From positions 74,841,836-74,905,835 of the forward strand of contig OX419757.1 in assembly GCA_948567375.1 (NCBI GenBank): a stretch of 64,000 bases of DNA. The letters run 5' to 3'. The position numbers and the translations under genes were made by a program. This document shows, piece by piece, positions 59,161-64,000 of this stretch (position 1 is the first letter of the stretch; each line of letters opens with the position of its first letter). The notes beneath the pieces were generated by a model. The model did not search any database. It was not told where the DNA came from and worked only from the letters and a program-made list of their open reading frames with translations. The stretch is from Lunularia cruciata. Lineage: Eukaryota; Streptophyta; Marchantiopsida; Lunulariales; Lunulariaceae.

Positions 59161-61196
59161 ACTCATTAAATCTAGAATTAACTAGAGCATGAAAGTCTCT
59201 TGAGTAGATTAGGAATGTCATAAAAGTCCTTTCATATGTGTATTCCTATCCTTACAATGACCTTGTACTAGATTAAACACATGTACTAGTGGGATGACAA
59301 CAAAGATCTAAGAGAATTTCCTGTAAGAATGCACTAACACATTCACCCAATGAGAATTCAATAAAGATCATACTCTTTTTTCAAGCATGTTGCAAATACT
59401 TAAGAATTAAAAGTGGTTGTTGGTTTCTATAGTATGCTAAAACGATAAAATACCATCTTGAAATGCTTTGTCTATGTCAAACTATTTTGGTATACACAAG
59501 AATGTGGTGAAGTGCGTGGTGGGAAATTCACTATCCTTGTGCCAAAATATGTTCATGTGTGTTGGTATGCACTAGAATCTTTTTAGCACAATTTGCATCT
59601 ATGCCAAATATGCTTAGGTGCATTGGAATGCATTGAGGTCAATTTAGTGACTGTGTTTGAGTCCTTTTATAGTTATTTTTGGTTTTATGTTAGAATATAT
59701 TATTGTGCACTAAGATGTGCTCAAGTTTGTTGAGCGGACATTGTTGTATGCATTAGCATGCATTGATATGTGCTGGAATGTGCTTGTATACACTATGATT
59801 TCTTGGTTACATCTAAATTTATTTTTAGTGAGTGAGTGACTTGCAAACATCATGTTATGGGTGACTATATTTAGGAGCAATTAGCTAGTGTAAAGAGTAT
59901 AACAATGAAGTGATTAACATACAAATTTTACATTATGGATAACAATCCACTTCAAAGCACAAAGTTCATGCAACATGCAAGGGTAATTTTGAGATATACA
60001 GTTATTTTGATAATATAATATCCAATATATGATCATGTATGCACTATAATAACCAATGTATATATATGACAACCCAATATCAATGTACTACTAATATAAT
60101 TGGTAAAAGAAAGTTGTTCTCGCAAGGATACAATTTGGAATTGGTTAGATGTGAAGTGAAAATATCACTTTGTCATGGTTCATCTATTATTATGTATTTA
60201 TCCTCTTGGGCATGAACTATTCCCAGAAGAGTTTAGGGTAATGCAACCTATAGCATCTCATTACAAACAGGTAAAAAAATCAAATCACTTCCACAAAAGA
60301 TTTACTACAAAAAGCTCTTGAGGTGATAGTTCAATCTGTTCAGATAGCCAACAGCCCTGAAGGTCTTTCCCTCACAGTTACCTATGCCATTTATACCACA
60401 GAGCTAATGAGAACATTCTATCCTTCCCAAAAGGCATACCCATTGCCATATTATAGGTTCAAGACACATTAGTTTGTTCTAGGTGGTACTTCATGATACT
60501 CAACCATTGTGGCAATTCAACAAATCATCCCAATCCTTTAGAAACACCAAGGATCCATTACCCCGGTCAAGCCTAAATGCACACTTGCACTCTAGCATTT
60601 GCATTTTTACTTCAAGTTCCTCATCACTACTCAACCCAACTATTACAAAATATACAACAATAAACCTTGATACAATTAGGATTTTGGAGGTCCTATGCAT
60701 TACCCTTGAGATAGAACACAACTTGTACAAAAAATAGAAAAAAAAACCATGCATATACAAGTTGATCAAGAAATCATGTGAATTGGAATTTTGGAACTAA
60801 ACCTTTGTTATATTGCGGTGATTATTCTCATACCTTCTACTACAACAAGATGGGGTGAATCCACAGTTTTGCAATGCCATGATACCATGAGTAACTCTAG
60901 ACTGATTAACATTAACCCTAATGTACCTATTTGTGGGGCTAACTAATGGCCATGATGGAAAACCTACAAAAACCATTTAATGTACACTCTACCCAATTCA
61001 AGATTCCACCTAAGCATCAAGAAAATGGTCTTGGTGACACAGGAGTACAAAATTGTCTATTGTACATCCGTACTATCCTATAAAGTAGCCACAATTGTCA
61101 TAGTTGGGAGTAATACCACTTTGATGATCTGACTTTGATGACAACCTACCTCAATGATGTTTGACTCCAAAGATTGATCATCACAATTCTATCTCA
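59161..61196. other. Spacer of relic-like sequence
   Basis: Holds loosely repeated tgtgctn(g/a)aatgtgc-like words at about 59480-59800. An open stretch on the minus strand at 60500-60769 has SSDEELEVKMQMLECKCA but no identified family. Probably decayed mobile-element DNA. Confidence 0.4.
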
Positions 61197-63400
61197 TCAT
61201 AGTGATGCTTGACTTTGATGGTCTCCCACCATCATGATATCTAACTCCAATGATTGTGTTTTACTATACCTATGTATATGGGCTATAGGGATATAGTGAT
61301 TCCTATTGTACCAATCTGCCCTCTCCTTTACATATTTTAATGAACTTCTCAAGGCACTCATTATACTCCTCACACTCCTTGTGGATAGTAGCCAAAACTT
61401 CCTTGAATTTGGCATTGGCATGCTTCTACAATCAACTAGCTTGGCTAATTTCTTGCTCAAGTATGATTTAGCTTCCGAAGCATAAATTTTGGACTTAAAC
61501 TCTCACAAACTTGTGTAGTGATCCTAGGTCATGGTTGATATTTCCACTTGTGCTTTGAGGAAATTCATAGCATCCTCCACTAGAGAAAGAACCCTTGTTT
61601 ATCATGCATCCAAAGTGTCCCAAATGGACTACAGCCCCATCTACTTCCTACCTGATCTGCACATAAAGAACTTGCTCCCTCTCTTTATTATCATGGACTA
61701 TTGTGGTCAATTACTCAATTTGGGCCTTTCCCAAATCTACACTATGGGTCTATTGGTCCTTAGTACCATGGAGGTGGAGAGCCCCTAGTTCTTACTTAGG
61801 GAAAACACTTCCTTGTTACAATCATTTAGCTGCTCTTTGTGCTTCTTCTTGTCTCCTTAACATAATTCTTGGATCTCCCATGTATTATTAATTTGAATCT
61901 AGTTGGTTTATCCACCATTGAGATCTAGTCACCTTTGTCTTCATTTTCCAATTTCTTTGTCCTTATTGCTTAGCTTCTTCTCTTGAGCTGTCTTGTAGTC
62001 CATGAATGCTTTCTCATGATGGGATGCACCAAGCTTGAGCACCATGATCTCAGCCTTGGTACTCCACAATTCTTCTATGTATTCCCTAGAAAGTCATCAC
62101 TATCTTGATTCCATACTTTGTAGCTCTTTGAGAAAGCATCATACTTCACCTTCTTACAACATAGCTCATTCTCCTTAGCTGAAACTGTTATTTCAAGTTC
62201 ATGGACCTTAGGCCATTCTCCATCTCTAGCTATGCCATCATTAAATTCTTGATGTCCCGGCCATATGAACTACACTTCTCTTTAGCCATCTCAAGTTGCT
62301 CTTAGAGCTATGTGAGCTCATGATTATCTCCTTGGCTCAAAAATTATTGTTGATACTTGAATTACTTCTAAGTAATAGTAAGTTGAACCTCCAACCACAC
62401 AATACTACCATTTTCTTTGGTTAGTTCTTTCTCCGCTCCCAACTTCTCCCAAACAATGGTTTGTATATGACAATGTAAATCTATCAATCATCTATAATCT
62501 CTCAAAGTAGGGTCTATCTCTTGGTAAGTGGAAAGAAGTTCTTCTAGCACACAACATTGATCCCAACACTTAAATGACCCACAACAACAATGGCGGATAG
62601 TTTAGTGCACGTCCATCACCTTTCTTGCTCATTGGGCCCGGATTGAGTTACCCTTACTTGTGGAACTCACGCCTCTTCCTCTCTAGGTGGGTGATCCAAA
62701 ATTGTTGTTGAGACCACCAGAGTGCTCCCCATTGTTATCCCTACTTAGGAGCCTGTTACTCCACTCATTTGACCATTGCTGCTTCAAATGCTACTACAGT
62801 CTTGATAACAACCACTAGAATCACAAACAAGATATCCAAATTTAGGGACACTCTCCTTTGTGGTTGTTTACCTTTTTCCACACTTGAGGATCATCCCTAC
62901 TCACTTGAATTTCCTCCACCCAGTTGAGCTGATGTGGTTTGTGCATCCTTGGTTACTATTTTTTGGGATGGAGTGGTCATCCACTATTCTTCTCATGGCA
63001 CAACAATTGACTTGCATTGTCTCCACCTCTAATTCTTGTGTTGGAGGAGCGGACTTTTGCAATTGCAATATTGAGATGTCCTCCTCTTCATCCACCTACA
63101 TCTTGGCTATCTTGGAAGTGCATTCACTTGGTATGTTTGGCTTCACTACCATAGTGGGAGCAGATTGCACTTCCACGCATGGCTCCATGTTGCCTACCCA
63201 AGATCACATCATATCAAACTAATTGTATCACTTGCCACTCAAGTTTTTCCTTGTACTTTCCTATAGAGAGTGCTACCTTTCTAGATAATGATTCAACTTT
63301 CTCTGTCTAACCATTAGATAATTCTACTTCCTCCCTCTCATCTTGCAAGAAATTTCTATTACTCCAAGGTCTATCAATCCTCTCACTTGATTGTCCTTCC
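61197..63400 (-). pseudogene. Decayed coiled-coil coding region, probably element-derived
   Basis: On the minus strand, pieces such as VHELEITVSAKENELCCKKV (about 62130-62210), KYDAFSKSY and ALRSSLKYVKERADWYN (61315-61370) read as charged helical protein broken by many stops. It lies downstream of the gag-like piece on the same strand, so it may belong to the same element. No enzymatic motif is visible. Confidence 0.35.
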
Positions 63401-64000
63401 ATATTGTTCAAATGTTGCTTGTATGAAGGTCAAGGCCTTTAGGGAAGCAAACATGACAATTGATGGCTATGTGCCCAAATCAATCAAAATTTTAGTGACA
63501 TGATTGTTTTGCTCCTTGGGGACTCCATCTCTCCTTTCTTTGATACGTTCCCATTCTCCTTGGAATTGTCAAGCTATGTAGTCTAAAAAACAAATGTTAC
63601 ACAACTCCATAGGAACTGGTCTACCAAAATGTGGTGGTTCAGCCCAATGATATTGTGTTGGGGCTACCCCTTCACCGCCTCCAAGTGCTATTGATATCCT
63701 TTGAGCACAAGCAATGGCTTCAAAAATTGTGCAAGGATTTTTTACTATCACTTCTTGTCAAATATGCTCTTTTAACCACCATTTGAAGTTATCAATAGCT
63801 TCTATTGGGCTCATATCAGTTATGGCAACCTGTAGATGTACTCAACCTCCATAAATGGATTCAAACCATTTGCATAGAATCCACTGATTGGACAATTTTC
63901 AACAACCCTTCTTGTATTACTATCCAAATGATGTCCTTTCCTTGTGCCAACATTGATTTTTCCCAAGTATCTAACCAAGGGAGAGCTTTATCAATCAAGT
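63401..64000 (-). pseudogene. Gag-like relic of an LTR retrotransposon
   Basis: On the minus strand, LIDKALPWLDTWEKSMLAQG and then IVKNPCTIFEAIACAQRIS and RPVPMELCNI follow the plant gypsy gag pattern, in which a TLEEAI..AQRID-type helix precedes PMELG. The usual CCHC knuckle after it is not recognisable. It continues past the window edge. Confidence 0.55.

Noticed and set aside
62860-63222. 120-codon plus-strand open stretch
   Set aside because: The surrounding relics read on the minus strand; the plus-strand product has no motif.
1-64000. CRISPR array, bacterial operon or rRNA genes
   Set aside because: No regularly spaced repeats, Shine-Dalgarno-led gene strings or rRNA blocks; the genes are spliced plant genes.

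Overview
The window is nuclear DNA of a land plant. It carries spliced plant genes (a DUF3527 protein, a mitochondrial pyruvate carrier, the plastid ferredoxin C2 and a secreted subtilase) with GT-AG introns and wide, TE-rich, often AT-rich spacers. The repeat content (chromovirus, copia and a non-LTR element whose C-terminus looks like a restriction-like endonuclease) and the gene spacing suggest a non-seed plant (bryophyte, lycophyte or fern), but the sequence alone does not fix the species.

Layout. 1-5.3 kb: decayed Ty3/gypsy chromovirus with a 3' LTR, followed by an antisense relic of an unknown coding family. 6-12.7 kb: AT-rich spacer with three 5'-truncated copies of a poly(A)-less retroelement tail, plus a copia RNase H relic. 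12.7-18.4 kb: no recognisable gene, but one 87-bp near-perfect hairpin. 18.4-24.7 kb: DUF3527 gene (+), about 1431 aa. 28.4-29.0 kb: terminal exons of an unidentified membrane protein (-). 31.7-33.2 kb: pyruvate carrier gene (-). 33.9-36.4 kb: ferredoxin C2 gene (+) whose 5' exons are a rearranged inverted duplicate of the neighbouring pyruvate carrier gene. 37.9-43.2 kb: 11-exon subtilase (-), 795 aa, intact. 45.3-49.2 kb: an inverted-repeat element, an internally deleted copia element with both LTRs, and a tandem duplication. 51.6-55.3 kb: near full-length, decayed non-LTR element that is the source family of the tails elsewhere. 57.7-64 kb: relics of the unknown family and of a gag-like gene.

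Main observations. (1) Carrier exons 1, 3 and 4 were copied head-to-head and joined in frame to the conserved part of ferredoxin C2; carrier exon 2 is missing without loss of frame, so the carrier-derived residues could now act as the N-terminal (transit) peptide. (2) A 3.7-kb element with an N-terminal C2H2 finger, RT, CCHC knuckle and restriction-like endonuclease has a stem-loop 3' tail; the tail is also present as at least four short insertions, each with its own 11-14 bp target duplication at unrelated sites. (3) An unrecognised repeated coding family occurs at both ends of the window on opposite strands.

Exon structures were built by hand from splice signals, codon phase and remembered family motifs; no database search was run.
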